DNA from: Serratia nematodiphila DZ0503SBS1
GTDB taxonomy: Bacteria > Pseudomonadota > Gammaproteobacteria > Enterobacterales > Enterobacteriaceae
Assembly: GCF_000738675.1 (NCBI RefSeq)
Contig: NZ_JPUX01000001.1
Span: 1,426,001 to 1,490,000 of the forward strand
Reading direction: 5' to 3'
DNA length: 64,000 bases
In this document: positions 40,701 to 48,969 of the stretch, piece by piece
How the letters are laid out: the number at the start of each line of letters is the position of its first letter
How positions within the stretch are numbered: position 1 is the first letter of the stretch
Notes under the pieces: generated by a model
What the model was told of the DNA's origin: nothing
The model's input: only the letters and a program-made list of their open reading frames with translations
Databases searched by the model: none
Position numbers and translations under genes: made by a program

Positions 40701-41715
40701 GATCCTGCTGATGCAGGTTCAACTGGCGGTTGAGTTCGGCAATGGGAAAACGCTGGTGACGATAGCACTGGCGCAGCTCGCTGCCGATTTGCCGCAGTAA
40801 GTGGCCGAAGGATTGCTGTGAATCGACCGTGATGCGCAGTGGGATCATCGAGGAAAACATGCCCAATGTTTGCTTATGTTCGGCGGTACTGCGGTTATGT
40901 ACCGGCACGCCCAGCGTGAATTGATCGGTTTGCCAAATCCGGGCGAACCAGGTGGCCAGCAAAGCGCTAAAAAAATGCATTGCAGAACCGCCCTGCGCGG
41001 CGGCGTATTGTTCCAACTGTAGGAAACGCTCGCGTGGCAACCGCTTGATTATCTGATGGCTGGGGTAGGTTTGTTGCTCACAGTGATTTTGGCGGCGTTC
41101 CAGCATGGAGGGGGGCGCGTCGATGAAACGCTTCAACCAGAAATCACGATCGCGCTCGTAGCGTGGAGACTGCTGATAGGTGCGATCGCTGATGACGAAG
41201 TCTTGGTAACGCGAGCGGGGGGCTTCGTTTTTTATCCCTGCTTTTAATTGTTTATAGCGCTCCATGATCATTTTGCTCAGCAGGGAAATTGAGGTGCCGT
41301 CCGCAATCAGGTGATGGGAAGCAAGCAGCCATAGCGTGCTGGATCCGCTGACTTTGGCCAGGTGGCAGCGCCAAAGCAGGCTGTCATACAGTGAATAAGG
41401 CTGCAGGAATTGAGAACGAAGGTGTGTTTCTGCCAGGCTGATGGCATCTTGTCTGTGCGAAAAATCGTGGTAATGCAGGTCGATATAGGCCCGGTCGCAG
41501 GTTTCCTGGGTAATGCCTTGCGGCGTTTCTTTCAGCGTGGTTTGCAACGCATCATGTTGTTGCTGTATTTGCCGTATGGCTTCTTGAAAAAGCGGTAGCG
41601 AAATCTCGCGCTCTACGCGCCATAAACACCCAACGTTATATAAGGGGATATCGGGGTTTAAAGATTGGTCTAGCCACACGGCTTGTTGCACGGTCGTCAG
41701 GGAATAAGCGGACAC
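37777..41715 (-). CDS. swrW: unimodular nonribosomal peptide synthetase, serrawettin W1/serratamolide synthetase
   Basis: 1312 residues with domains C-A-T-TE. The condensation motif HHLIADG (134-140), adenylation core YVIYTSGSTGKPKGV, carrier GGHSL with Ser1007, and thioesterase GWSLGG with Ser1154 are all intact. Aligning the A-domain pocket by eye with EntF gives D-V-W-H-V-S-L-V-D-K, the serine code except at one position. This matches SwrW of Serratia marcescens (about 1310 residues), which couples 3-hydroxydecanoyl units to serine and dimerises them into the cyclic biosurfactant serratamolide. A phosphopantetheinyl transferase (PswP) must act from elsewhere. Single gene behind a 700-bp AT-rich upstream region. 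Confidence 0.9.
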   Translation of the reverse strand: MSAYSLTTVQQAVWLDQSLNPDIPLYNVGCLWRVEREISLPLFQEAIRQIQQQHDALQTTLKETPQGITQETCDRAYIDLHYHDFSHRQDAISLAETHLRSQFLQPYSLYDSLLWRCHLAKVSGSSTLWLLASHHLIADGTSISLLSKMIMERYKQLKAGIKNEAPRSRYQDFVISDRTYQQSPRYERDRDFWLKRFIDAPPSMLERRQNHCEQQTYPSHQIIKRLPRERFLQLEQYAAAQGGSAMHFFSALLATWFARIWQTDQFTLGVPVHNRSTAEHKQTLGMFSSMIPLRITVDSQQSFGHLLRQIGSELRQCYRHQRFPIAELNRQLNLHQQDRRQLFDISFSLEVFPTDIELEGSQFKVENLHHGQEQLPLGVYLRHYHPGDDPLLEFNLNQAWFSQEDGERIAARILHLLNTLLDGDPALPLGQLPLLLPQERQQIFHQWNETRQTWADMPQGVHQFLERQAALTPEAPALCYGDHEISYQQLNQRANRLAAFLRLQGLQPDDRIAVCVNRSPDMVIALYAILKAGAAYVPLDPDYPQDRLRHMLQDCGARFVLIDDGGEHALHPLRDIAVPRLHLQRESHLWRQAPDGNPPPLAADPQRSLAYVIYTSGSTGKPKGVMNEHRGVINRLLWMQKAYTLTPDDVVLQKTPFSFDVSVWEFFWPMMVGARLAIAKPGGHQEPDYLSACIAQHGVTTLHFVPSMLQLFLRHGDMAQCASLKRIVCSGEALPLATVQRCLQQLPQAELHNLYGPTEAAVDVSSWQCLPDDPRPLVPIGKPIANTQLHILDDQLQPLPPGIAGELHIGGIQVARGYLNRAALSAERFIADPFSAEPQARLYKTGDLARWLPDGNIEYLGRNDFQVKIHGLRIELGEIEQQLRQCSGVEDAAILAREDESGGKRLVAYVIAPEQTADAAEWRRQLQQHLPDFMVPSCFIRLDAFPLSPNGKLDRKALPAPANMQETAAYEAPQGEQEQQLAELWSELLGTTRIGRDDDFFALGGHSLHAIQLLVKLKRHGHSLGIKTLFAHSTLRGQARILTDGVPATAPATSEPLQQLLTRLNQASFTFKQVERLNHAITPDSVWMIHPAVTGCDVYRDLANYLEKDFNVLGINNYNLFQQPHITSLRELAAYYLGHMRLSPARPVRLLGWSLGGLIALEMAAQLESQGYRDIQLFLLDTFYRTPFQIRSEPGMLAAMLAMLGIDGEAADRALKAEPTELALAKQTLSAPLQHARITLFKATEDANLNITGLGDERELLAIADNGLSAIGQHLQVHPLPCNHHSIIFSHEEIGRALRQSSRTPVMLGNLP

Positions 41716-42417
41716 GGAACCACCTCCACAAATAAGGAATGAATCGAATTAAATAAAATGAGTCGCAGCCAAGCACTCGAACATTATAAAAGGTGATTGT
41801 TAAGTTGGCCTGTTTTCACATTAAATATTTTTAATGGTTTTTTTTAATTATAATTAATTCAATGTATTCACTATTAATGATTTATGTTTTATTTATTTTT
41901 AAACTAATTTTTTGCCATTACTTTTGTGGCGTGTTAATCACGATTGACTGGCTTTTCTACGTGGTATTGGTAAGTGTAATTGTGTAATTTATTGTTTTGT
42001 TTGTATTTTTTTTGTTTTTGGTGAAAAAGAGCGGAGCTGAGGCGGTTCGTGGGCGATAACGGAGTGGTATCTCAGCGGGCAAGTTCGGTTGCTTCTCTGC
42101 AAGAGATAACAGGCTGAATCATAAAAAATTATAAAGAATCTCTTATGCTGTATTATTATAAAAGAAATAATAATGAATAATAAGAAGTAAAGCTTATTGT
42201 GATTTCATGCATTTCTTTATTCGTAATTCTGCTGTTAACTTTCATAGGAGTGTGACGTTTCAATTAAACTGCGATGAATGATCCGTTATTGGGCAATTAA
42301 TGGATTAACTTTAATGAGATAATAAATGTGAAACGTTGATGCCGAGTGATACCCGAAATGAAAGGCGCAACGAGAACCCTGTCTCGCTGCGGCTCGATCC
42401 TACGGGGAGGTAGCAGG
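41716..42417. promoter_or_regulatory. AT-rich upstream region of swrW
   Basis: 702 bp without a gene, far richer in A and T than its surroundings and with many runs of T and A. This is typical of H-NS-type silencing and of promoters with several regulators. The right end (from about 42350) carries the 3' flank of the amidotransferase-like gene. I see no credible ORF, no terminator hairpin I trust and no repeated motif. Confidence 0.5.
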
Positions 42418-43113
42418 TTAGCAGACGGCGGCTTTGACGAGTTCCACCACCAGCGGCGAAAGCTCGTCGCGCAGTGCAGCGCGTTCCGACTGGAACAGCG
42501 TGGCGACGTAAAAACGCCGCTCCGGCAGTTCGATGGCGCGCACGTCGCCTTCGGCATCGTGGCCGCTGATAATCAGCGGGAAGCGCTCAAGGTCGGCGAC
42601 GAAGTCCGGAGCCACGCCAAAGTTGCAGTGGTAGCCTTCATGGGTGTTCAGGCTGCCGTAGGCCTGCGCGACACGGGTGTCAGGCTGAAAAACGATGTCG
42701 CCGGTTTTTTCCACCAGCGAGCAGCTCAGCGGAGCGATCACCAACCGGCCACCGCTGTCGGTTTCCGCATGGCCGGCGTCGTGCCAGCCCATCACGTTGC
42801 GGGCGTACTCGATGATGGCGTACTGAAAGCCGCCGCAGGAACCGAGGAACGGCACGTCGTTTTCCCGCGCATGCCTGATCGCCATAAAGGCGCCGTCGTC
42901 GTGACAATATGGGCTGCCTGGCACCACCCAGATGGCATCGAAATCTTGCAGGACATCGGGGGAGGTCAGGGTTTCGGTCGGTAGCCACTGGGGCTGCACG
43001 TCGATGTCGAGATGGGCGGCGGTGAGTTGGAGCGCCACGGGGATGGCCTGATGGGCCACGGCTTGCGGGTTGTAATCACCGACCAGAGCAATGCGGACTT
43101 GAGCTTTCATCAT
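42418..43113 (-). CDS. class-I glutamine amidotransferase-like protein (CTP synthase C-domain related)
   Basis: A 231-residue flavodoxin-like protein that resembles the glutaminase domain of CTP synthase: VRIALVGDYNPQAVAHQAIP at the start, IWVVPGSPYCHDDGAF, and the nucleophile elbow GSCGGFQYAIIEYARNV with Cys in place. At the C-terminus, where CTP synthase has HPEF, it has FQSERAAL, so the usual catalytic histidine is replaced. It may act as a binding protein or use other residues. It has its own start behind AGGAAAGGAA and no partner synthetase. Start at 43113 or the next codon. Confidence 0.75.
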   Translation of the reverse strand: MMKAQVRIALVGDYNPQAVAHQAIPVALQLTAAHLDIDVQPQWLPTETLTSPDVLQDFDAIWVVPGSPYCHDDGAFMAIRHARENDVPFLGSCGGFQYAIIEYARNVMGWHDAGHAETDSGGRLVIAPLSCSLVEKTGDIVFQPDTRVAQAYGSLNTHEGYHCNFGVAPDFVADLERFPLIISGHDAEGDVRAIELPERRFYVATLFQSERAALRDELSPLVVELVKAAVC

Positions 43114-43192
43114 TTCCTTTCCTGTGCGGGTAAAGAAGGAGATTACAGGAAAGCGAAATGTTGAGCCGCAGATTTTTTAAACGCGGCGCACA

Positions 43193-43216
43193 AAAAAGCC
43201 CGGCGTCGGCCGGGCT
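43193..43216 (-). terminator. terminator after lpxP
   Basis: AGCCCGGC-GTCG-GCCGGGCT with AAAAAA on its left side, reading as a T-run for the minus-strand lpxP transcript. Confidence 0.85.
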
Positions 43217-43228
43217 GGAAAACGGGGC

Positions 43229-44149
43229 TCAGTACAGCGACGGCGCGCCGACCGGCCGGGTTTTGAAGCGGCGATGCAGCCACAGATATTGCTCCGGCGC
43301 CCGCATGATCTCTTTTTCGATCACTTTGTTCATATAAGCCGCCGCCGCCTGTTCGTCGCTGAGCGGGTAGCCTTCCAGGGCCGGCTGGATCAGCAGGTCG
43401 TAGCCGCGGCCGCCTTCACGGCGGATCAGCACCACCGGCACCAGCGCCGGGTTGGCCATGCGCGCCAGCATGAAGGTGCCGCTGGTGGTGGCGGCCTGAT
43501 CGACGGCGAACAGCGGCGCGAATACGCTGCCGCGCGGGCCGTAATCTTGATCCGGCGCGAACCAGACCGCCTCACCGCGCTTGAGTGCGTGCACCATGCC
43601 GCGCAGATCCTTGCGATCGATCATCGCCTTGTTGGAGCGCATGCGGCCCTTGGTTTGCGCCCACTCCATCGCCTTGTTGTTGTGCGGGCGGTACATCGCC
43701 ATCATCGGTTGGCACAGGCCCATTGCCCGGCCGCCCAGCTCAAGCGACATAAAGTGCACGCCGATCACCAGCACGCCGCGGTCGTCACGCTGCGCCATTT
43801 TGAGGTGGTTGATGCCGGAGACGTTAAACCAGCGCTTAACGCGTTTATCCGACCAGAACCAGGCCATGCCGGTTTCCAGCAGGCCCATGCCGAGGGACTC
43901 AAAGTTGCCCACTACTTTACGCTCGCGCTGTGTTTCGTCCATTTCGGGGAAGCACAGTTCGAGGTTGCGGCGGGTGATGGCGACGCGACGCTTAAGAAAG
44001 CGCATCGAGGTGCGCCCCATCCATACGCCAAGGCGGTTAAGCAGCGGGTAGGGGAGTTGCACCAGCAGGAACAACAGGGCCAGGCCGAACCAGGTCAGCC
44101 AGTAGCGCGGGTGCAGCAAGGAAAGTTGAAATCTCTTTTGGCGTTTCAT
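43229..44149 (-). CDS. lpxP: lipid A palmitoleoyl/lauroyl acyltransferase, LpxP-type
   Basis: A 306-residue inner-membrane acyltransferase that adds a secondary acyl chain to Kdo2-lipid IVA, one N-terminal membrane anchor. It is closer to E. coli LpxP than LpxL: LELGGRAMGLCQPMMAMYRPHNN and DQDYGPRGSVFAPLF, with catalytic HFMSLE. In E. coli LpxP is cold-induced and uses palmitoleoyl-ACP. The frame is open to 44218; the Met at 44149 gives the family length. Its neighbour lpxO also modifies lipid A. Confidence 0.88.
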   Translation of the reverse strand: MKRQKRFQLSLLHPRYWLTWFGLALLFLLVQLPYPLLNRLGVWMGRTSMRFLKRRVAITRRNLELCFPEMDETQRERKVVGNFESLGMGLLETGMAWFWSDKRVKRWFNVSGINHLKMAQRDDRGVLVIGVHFMSLELGGRAMGLCQPMMAMYRPHNNKAMEWAQTKGRMRSNKAMIDRKDLRGMVHALKRGEAVWFAPDQDYGPRGSVFAPLFAVDQAATTSGTFMLARMANPALVPVVLIRREGGRGYDLLIQPALEGYPLSDEQAAAAYMNKVIEKEIMRAPEQYLWLHRRFKTRPVGAPSLY

Positions 44150-44447
44150 AGCAGCTCGTTTATGCGTTAGGGGGTAGCAACCTGTAGCGCATAAAGGATC
44201 CACTCGATAGCGATACAACTACTCAGACACCCGGGGACGGCCAGGGTTTAGTCAGAATTCCATAATTGACTAAACATTTACATTCGAAGGGCGGTTTGCG
44301 CTGCTATCAGGCTTCGGAGGGATAGCTGTTGGCCAGCGGAGGCGGCTCTAGGAATGCGTATGTTAACACAGGGTACGGGGTACAGAGGAAGAGAGGCATG
44401 CGAATATTCTCATTCGCGTTGCCTCTGGATTGACGATTGGCGACGGT

Positions 44448-45362
44448 TTACAGGCTGGGGAGGATGATGGCGGCGAAAATGGCGGCGATCACCAGCCATT
44501 TCAGCAGATAGTAACCGCGGCGATTACGCGCCTTCAGGCGCTGGCCGGCGTCGCGCACCGCGTTGACGTATTTGAAGATGCGGTTGATGCCGCCGGTGCG
44601 GTCCTGATCGTCGTTCGGCGAACTGGCCGCCGACATCAGCGTAGCGCCGACCCAGTGGTTGACCGCTTGCGCCCAGCGCCATTTCATTGGCCGCTCGACG
44701 TCGCAAAACAGAATGATGCGCGTCTGATCGGTGGCGTTCTGCGCCCAGTGCACGTAGGTTTCGTCGAAGATCACCGCTTGGCCGTCGCGCCAGCTGTGCT
44801 GCTCGCCGTCCACCTCGATGAAGCAGCGATCGTCGTTGGGCGTCATCAGCCCCAGGTGATAGCGCACCGAGCCGGCGTAAGGATCGCGGTGTTTACCCAA
44901 ATGGCTGCCGGGCGGCAGCTCGGCGAACATCGCCGCCTTGACCGATGGGATGCGGTTGAGCAGCTCGACGGTTTTCGGGCACAGCGTTTGCGCCGAAGGG
45001 TGGCTGTCGCTGTACCATTTCAGATAGAAACGTTTCCAGCCGCGTTTGAAGAAGGTGTTGAAGCCGGCGTCGTTGTGCGACTGCGCCTTTTTGATGTGAT
45101 CCTGCAAGCGCACGGCTTCCTCGCGGATCACCTGCCAGTTGTCGGTCAGCGTTTGCAGCTCCGGGAAGCCTTTTTCGTCGAAATAGGGCTGTTTGGCGGG
45201 CAAACGTGAGAAACCGGTCATAAACATGTTAATCGGCCCCATAAACGTGGAGTGATCGAACAGCTGACGGGTAAGCTTTTGTTTCTCTTTGCCGCGGGAG
45301 TGTGCGTAGAGGAAGCTGATGATAAAAATGCCGATAATGATCGCGGCAACCATAGAATCCAT
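44448..45362 (-). CDS. lpxO: lipid A 2-hydroxylase, Fe(II)/2-oxoglutarate dioxygenase
   Basis: A 304-residue membrane enzyme of the aspartyl/asparaginyl beta-hydroxylase family that 2-hydroxylates a secondary acyl chain of lipid A. An N-terminal membrane segment (MVAAIIIGIFIISFLYAHSRG) is followed by the dioxygenase domain with iron ligands HRD (GKHRDPYAG) and HWAQN, and the 2-oxoglutarate-contacting arginine in TRIILFCDVERP; a C-terminal hydrophobic segment follows. Related to Salmonella LpxO. Co-location with lpxP suggests a local lipid A remodelling cluster. Confidence 0.9.
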   Translation of the reverse strand: MDSMVAAIIIGIFIISFLYAHSRGKEKQKLTRQLFDHSTFMGPINMFMTGFSRLPAKQPYFDEKGFPELQTLTDNWQVIREEAVRLQDHIKKAQSHNDAGFNTFFKRGWKRFYLKWYSDSHPSAQTLCPKTVELLNRIPSVKAAMFAELPPGSHLGKHRDPYAGSVRYHLGLMTPNDDRCFIEVDGEQHSWRDGQAVIFDETYVHWAQNATDQTRIILFCDVERPMKWRWAQAVNHWVGATLMSAASSPNDDQDRTGGINRIFKYVNAVRDAGQRLKARNRRGYYLLKWLVIAAIFAAIILPSL

Positions 45363-45601
45363 CCCTGTTGGTGCTTGTTAAAAATTCGTACAAATTATAG
45401 TTTTGTGACAGGAAAAATTTAACTTTTTCGTGCGCTTTCCCTGCGTGTGCTGCTTGTTGGCATAAAAAATCAATAAAATGATTTGTAATGAAATTTTATA
45501 TCGATTTTTTTGGTTTTAGTCCTATTCTTAAATCGTTAAAGGGGTGTTTCATGCCATCTTGTTTCATGACGAATAGCACGTATCTGAGAAAAGAGGGACT
45601 T

Positions 45602-45943
45602 ATGAAAAAATCAATCATTGCCTTGTCTGCACTGCTGCTCGCTTCCCCGGTGTTCGCTGCTGAAACCGCGACCGACACCGCCGCTCACGCCAGCAACGAA
45701 GTCGTCGCCGAGGCGCACAAAGGGGCGGATACCGCCAAAGAAAAGCTGCACCAGTCTCAGGACAAGGGTGAAGAGCTGAAGCTGAAAGCCAAGCATGCCG
45801 CCGAAGGCAAGAGCGACAGCGTCGGCAGCAAAGTGAGCGAAGGTTCGCAAAAGGCCTGGCACTCCACCAAACAGGGATCGGAGAAGGCTTGGGACAAGAC
45901 CAAGCAAGGGGCGGAAAGCCTCAAGAACAAAGTGACCGAGTAA
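45602..45943 (+). CDS. secreted hydrophilic repeat protein, LEA-like
   Basis: A 113-residue protein with a signal peptide ending SPVFAAE, and a mature part rich in Ala, Lys, Glu and Gln without a core hydrophobic segment. It contains repeated units with Trp-X-Lys-Thr-Lys-Gln-Gly (WHSTKQGSEKAWDKTKQGAE) and is predicted to form extended amphipathic helix, reminiscent of desiccation- or envelope-stress proteins. The longer frame from 45488 lacks a ribosome site. Ends at GGCCGCGCTGCGGCC-TTTTTT (45964). Function unknown. Confidence 0.78.
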   Translation: MKKSIIALSALLLASPVFAAETATDTAAHASNEVVAEAHKGADTAKEKLHQSQDKGEELKLKAKHAAEGKSDSVGSKVSEGSQKAWHSTKQGSEKAWDKTKQGAESLKNKVTE

Positions 45944-45959
45944 GGTCTCCGCTTTACCC

Positions 45960-45985
45960 CAAGGGCCGCGCTGCGGCCTTTTTTA
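45960..45985 (+). terminator. terminator after the LEA-like gene
   Basis: GGCCGC-GCT-GCGGCC stem followed by six T. Confidence 0.85.
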
Positions 45986-46095
45986 TTGCCTGCAATCCAG
46001 AGCCGATGCCCCGCTTTGTCGCCCCGATTAAAACGTGAGAGTATTCTCCATCTATTGGCTATTGGCGGCTCAATCGTAAGCAAGAAGGAAGCGCT

Positions 46096-46326
46096 ATGAA
46101 ATCCCACTGGATAAGGCGTTTATTGACACCCCCACCAGCCTGGACAGGCAGAGCATCGGTTATCTTGGGCCTGCTGGTGTTTGTGGTGTTGAGCGGGCTG
46201 GATAGCCTGGGCGTGGATTTGGACGGGTGGAAACGCTACGTGATGATCGCGGGCGTGGCGGGTATTTGCTATTTCTTTGCCGGATATATTGATAAGCGCA
46301 TTCCGCGCAAATCCTCGCCAATGTAG
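46096..46326 (+). CDS. small membrane protein, unrecognised
   Basis: A 76-residue protein with a basic N-terminus (MKSHWIRRLLTPPP) and two hydrophobic segments (SVILGLLVFVVLSGLDSLG; YVMIAGVAGICYFFAGY), ending in a positively charged tail. The ATG at 46096 follows AGAAGGAAGCGC. I do not recognise the family. Convergent with fis and sharing its terminator. Confidence 0.6.
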   Translation: MKSHWIRRLLTPPPAWTGRASVILGLLVFVVLSGLDSLGVDLDGWKRYVMIAGVAGICYFFAGYIDKRIPRKSSPM

Positions 46327-46344
46327 GCACAAGTCAGAAAAAGA

Positions 46345-46379
46345 AAAAGGCGCTTATCAAATGAGATAAAGCGCCTTTT
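46345..46379. terminator. bidirectional terminator after fis
   Basis: AAAAGGCGCTTATC and GATAAAGCGCCTTTT form a long imperfect stem with an AAATGA loop; A and T tracts make it active in both directions. Confidence 0.85.
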
Positions 46380-46400
46380 CAACACGTTAACTGACTAGTA

Positions 46401-46697
46401 TCAGTTCATGCCGTATTTTTTCAGCTTCTTGCGCAGCGTGCCGCGGTTGATGCCCATCATCAGGGCTGCGCGGGTCTGGTTGCCACGGGTGTATTGCATC
46501 ACCATGTCCAACAGTGGCTGTTCAACTTCAGCCAGTACCAGCTCATACAGGTCATTTACGTCTTGACCGTTCAGTTGAGCAAAATAGTTCTTCAGTGCTT
46601 GTTTAACCGAGTCACGCAGAGGCTTTTGAGTCACCTGATCTTGTGAGTTAACGGTAGAAACGGTCAGTACGTCAGAATTTACGCGTTGTTCGAACAT
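46401..46697 (-). CDS. fis: DNA-binding protein Fis
   Basis: Nucleoid-associated factor for inversion stimulation, 98 residues and, by eye, essentially identical to E. coli Fis. It shapes DNA, activates rRNA promoters and helps site-specific recombination. The C-terminal helix-turn-helix is [26 protein letters not shown]. It starts 19 bases inside the end of dusB, so translation is probably coupled; the pair shares the upstream promoter at 47722-47750. Confidence 0.98.
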
Positions 46698-47683
46698 AGT
46701 TCTGTCAGCTCTTTTTTTACGCTAAGATTTTCGAAATATGCCTCCAACGCCTCCAGCTGTTCGCTGGCATCCTCTATGGCGTTGAATGTGCGCCGAAACT
46801 GGTCATTCGGAGCGTGTTCCTGGAGATACCAGGACACGTGCTTACGAGCAATCCGGAATCCCTTGCCTTGGCCATAGAAGCCGTGCAATTCCCGAATGTG
46901 CCCAATCAACAAGCGCTTCACCTCGCCAAGCGGCAGCGGCGGCAGCAACTCCCCAGTGTCCAGATAATGCTGGATTTCCCGGAAGATCCAGGGTCTCCCC
47001 TGAGCAGCGCGGCCTATCATCAGGGCATCAGCCCCGGTGTAGTCGAGCACTGCTCTGGCTTTATGCGGGTCAGTAATATCCCCATTCGCGATAATCGGAA
47101 TGGAAACACTCTGCTTAACTGCCCGAATGCTGTCGTATTCCGCGTCGCCGTTAAACAGACAGGCGCGGGTTCGGCCGTGAATCGTCAGGGCCTGAATACC
47201 ACAGTCTTCGGCCAGTTGGGCAATCTCTACACAGTTACGGTGCTCTGGCGCCCAGCCGGTGCGAATCTTCAGCGTTACCGGCACATCCACTGCGTCAACC
47301 ACCGCGTGGAGGATCCGTTTTACCAGATCCGGGTACTGCAACAAGGCGGACCCGGCAAGCTTCCGGTTCACTTTTTTGGCCGGGCATCCCATATTGATGT
47401 CGATGATCTGCGCGCCGCTGGCCACGTTGATACGCGCGGCGGCGGCCATATCATCAGGATCGCATCCGGCAATCTGCACGGAGCGGATCCCTGGTTCATC
47501 GCTATGCACCATACGCAGACGCGACTTATCCGTCCGCCACACCTCCGGGTTGGAGGAGAGCATTTCGGATACAGCCATCCCAGCACCCATTGCATGACAG
47601 AGGGTTCTGAACGGGCGATCTGTAATACCGGCCATCGGGGCCGCAATCAGGCAATTAGTAAGCTGGTGGTGTCCAATGCGCAT
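46679..47683 (-). CDS. dusB: tRNA-dihydrouridine synthase B
   Basis: FMN enzyme making dihydrouridine at position 17 of tRNA. From the Met at 47683 it has 334 residues; the frame is open to 47767. The domain begins [19 protein letters not shown] and has [20 protein letters not shown] with the catalytic cysteine and IANGDITDP. Compared with E. coli DusB (321) it carries about 13 extra C-terminal residues (after AYFEN) because the reading frame runs on into the fis start. First gene of dusB-fis; prmA lies upstream behind its own terminator. Confidence 0.96.
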
Positions 47684-47721
47684 AGACAAAGAGTGACCAT
47701 ACTGTGTCCGCAAGGGCGCGT

Positions 47722-47750
47722 ATATTACGCATTTTTGCGCCGAGATGAAA
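47722..47750 (-). promoter_or_regulatory. promoter of dusB-fis
   Basis: On the minus strand TTTCAT (-35, 47745-47750) and TAATAT (-10, 47722-47727) are separated by 17 bp. The surrounding sequence, with a GC-rich stretch after the -10 (CGCGCCC), strongly resembles the E. coli fis promoter, known to respond to growth rate, stringent control and Fis itself. The remaining 47769-48076 gap is AT-rich and likely holds Fis-binding sites; no gene is seen. Confidence 0.85.
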
Positions 47751-48026
47751 GGCCAAACTTTAACCAATTGGCTCGCTATTAGGGCAAAAAATGCGCTGCA
47801 CAGTGATTCATAAAAATATTGTATATATTTTACAATGAGTTGACGAAAAGTGCTTATTTTGTGTGCGGTAAAATATTCGCCTTCGCGCAGGATATTATCT
47901 GCATTCGCCCGCTATTTTTGCCGGGATAACCTGCCTGGAAGGCGCATTGTCAGGGCGATCCATCGTTGAAAGGCAAAAAATTGCATAAAATTTTGTCTTG
48001 CCCGTGGGGCGATCGCCGGACAAAAA

Positions 48027-48055
48027 AAATCCACCGGCGCGGGGCCGGTGGATGA
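48027..48055 (-). terminator. terminator after prmA
   Basis: ATCCACCGGC-GCGG-GGCCGGTGGAT with eight A on its left, reading as a T-run on the minus strand beyond the prmA stop. Confidence 0.9.
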
Positions 48056-48076
48056 GGGAACAATATATCGTGACGC

Positions 48077-48958
48077 TTACTTACGGCGGCCGGTAATGCG
48101 GCACCACTCTTCACGCTCTGCGACCGGATCGAGCGTGAATTTCTCTTCGTAGGCTTGTGCAACGCTGCTCGCCTGGCTGGCCAGCACGCCGGACAGCCCC
48201 AAATGACCGCCGGCCTTCGGCAGGCAACCGATCAGCGGCGCCAGTTCGCGCAGCGGGCCGGCGAGGATGTTGGCGACCACCACGTCCGCCAGCAGGTCCG
48301 CCGGCTGGTCTTTCGGCAGATACAGCTCCAGACGCTCTGAGACGCCGTTACGCTGCGCGTTGTCGCGGCTGGCCTGAATGGCCTGAGGATCGATGTCGAT
48401 GCCGATAGCGCGCGCCGCACCCAGCTTCAGCGCGGCGATCGCCAGGATGCCGGAACCGCAGCCGAAATCGATGACGGTTTTGCCGGCCAGATCGAGGCCG
48501 TCCAGCCACTGCAGACACAGCGCGGTGGTCGGGTGGGTGCCGGTGCCGAACGCCAGGCCCGGATCGAGCATCACGTTGACCGCGTCGGGATCCGGCACGT
48601 CGCGCCAGCTCGGGCAGATCCACAAGCGCTCGCCGAAGCGCATCGGGTGGAAGTTGTCCATCCATTCGCGCTCCCAGTCCTTGTCTTCCAGCTGCTCTAT
48701 CTTGTGGCGGAATCCGGCGCCCAGCAGCGGGTGCTGTTCCAGCATCGTCACCACGTCGGTCATATCGGTTTCCGCGTCGTACAGGCCGATCACATCGGTA
48801 TCGCCCCACAGCAGGGTTTCACCCGGCAGCGGCTCGAACACCGGGTTGTCGTGGGTGTCCTGGAAGGTCACCGACACGGCGCCGCTTTCCACCAGCGCGT
48901 CGCTCAGGTCTTCCGCCTGGCTGCCGGTGGTGTTCAGTTTGAGTTGGATCCAAGGCAT
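48077..48958 (-). CDS. prmA: ribosomal protein L11 methyltransferase
   Basis: SAM-dependent enzyme that trimethylates several amino groups of ribosomal protein L11. 293 residues from the Met at 48958 (frame open to 48973), the same length as E. coli PrmA. The N-terminal L11-recognition domain ([22 protein letters not shown]) is followed by the Rossmann methyltransferase core with [32 protein letters not shown] and [13 protein letters not shown]. It starts 11 bp after panF and shares its transcript. Confidence 0.97.
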   Translation of the reverse strand: MPWIQLKLNTTGSQAEDLSDALVESGAVSVTFQDTHDNPVFEPLPGETLLWGDTDVIGLYDAETDMTDVVTMLEQHPLLGAGFRHKIEQLEDKDWEREWMDNFHPMRFGERLWICPSWRDVPDPDAVNVMLDPGLAFGTGTHPTTALCLQWLDGLDLAGKTVIDFGCGSGILAIAALKLGAARAIGIDIDPQAIQASRDNAQRNGVSERLELYLPKDQPADLLADVVVANILAGPLRELAPLIGCLPKAGGHLGLSGVLASQASSVAQAYEEKFTLDPVAEREEWCRITGRRK

Positions 48959-48969
48959 AGCAATTCTCT

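Noticed and set aside
41716..42417. Hidden gene in the swrW upstream region
   Set aside because: Frames are short and AT-driven with no family resemblance.
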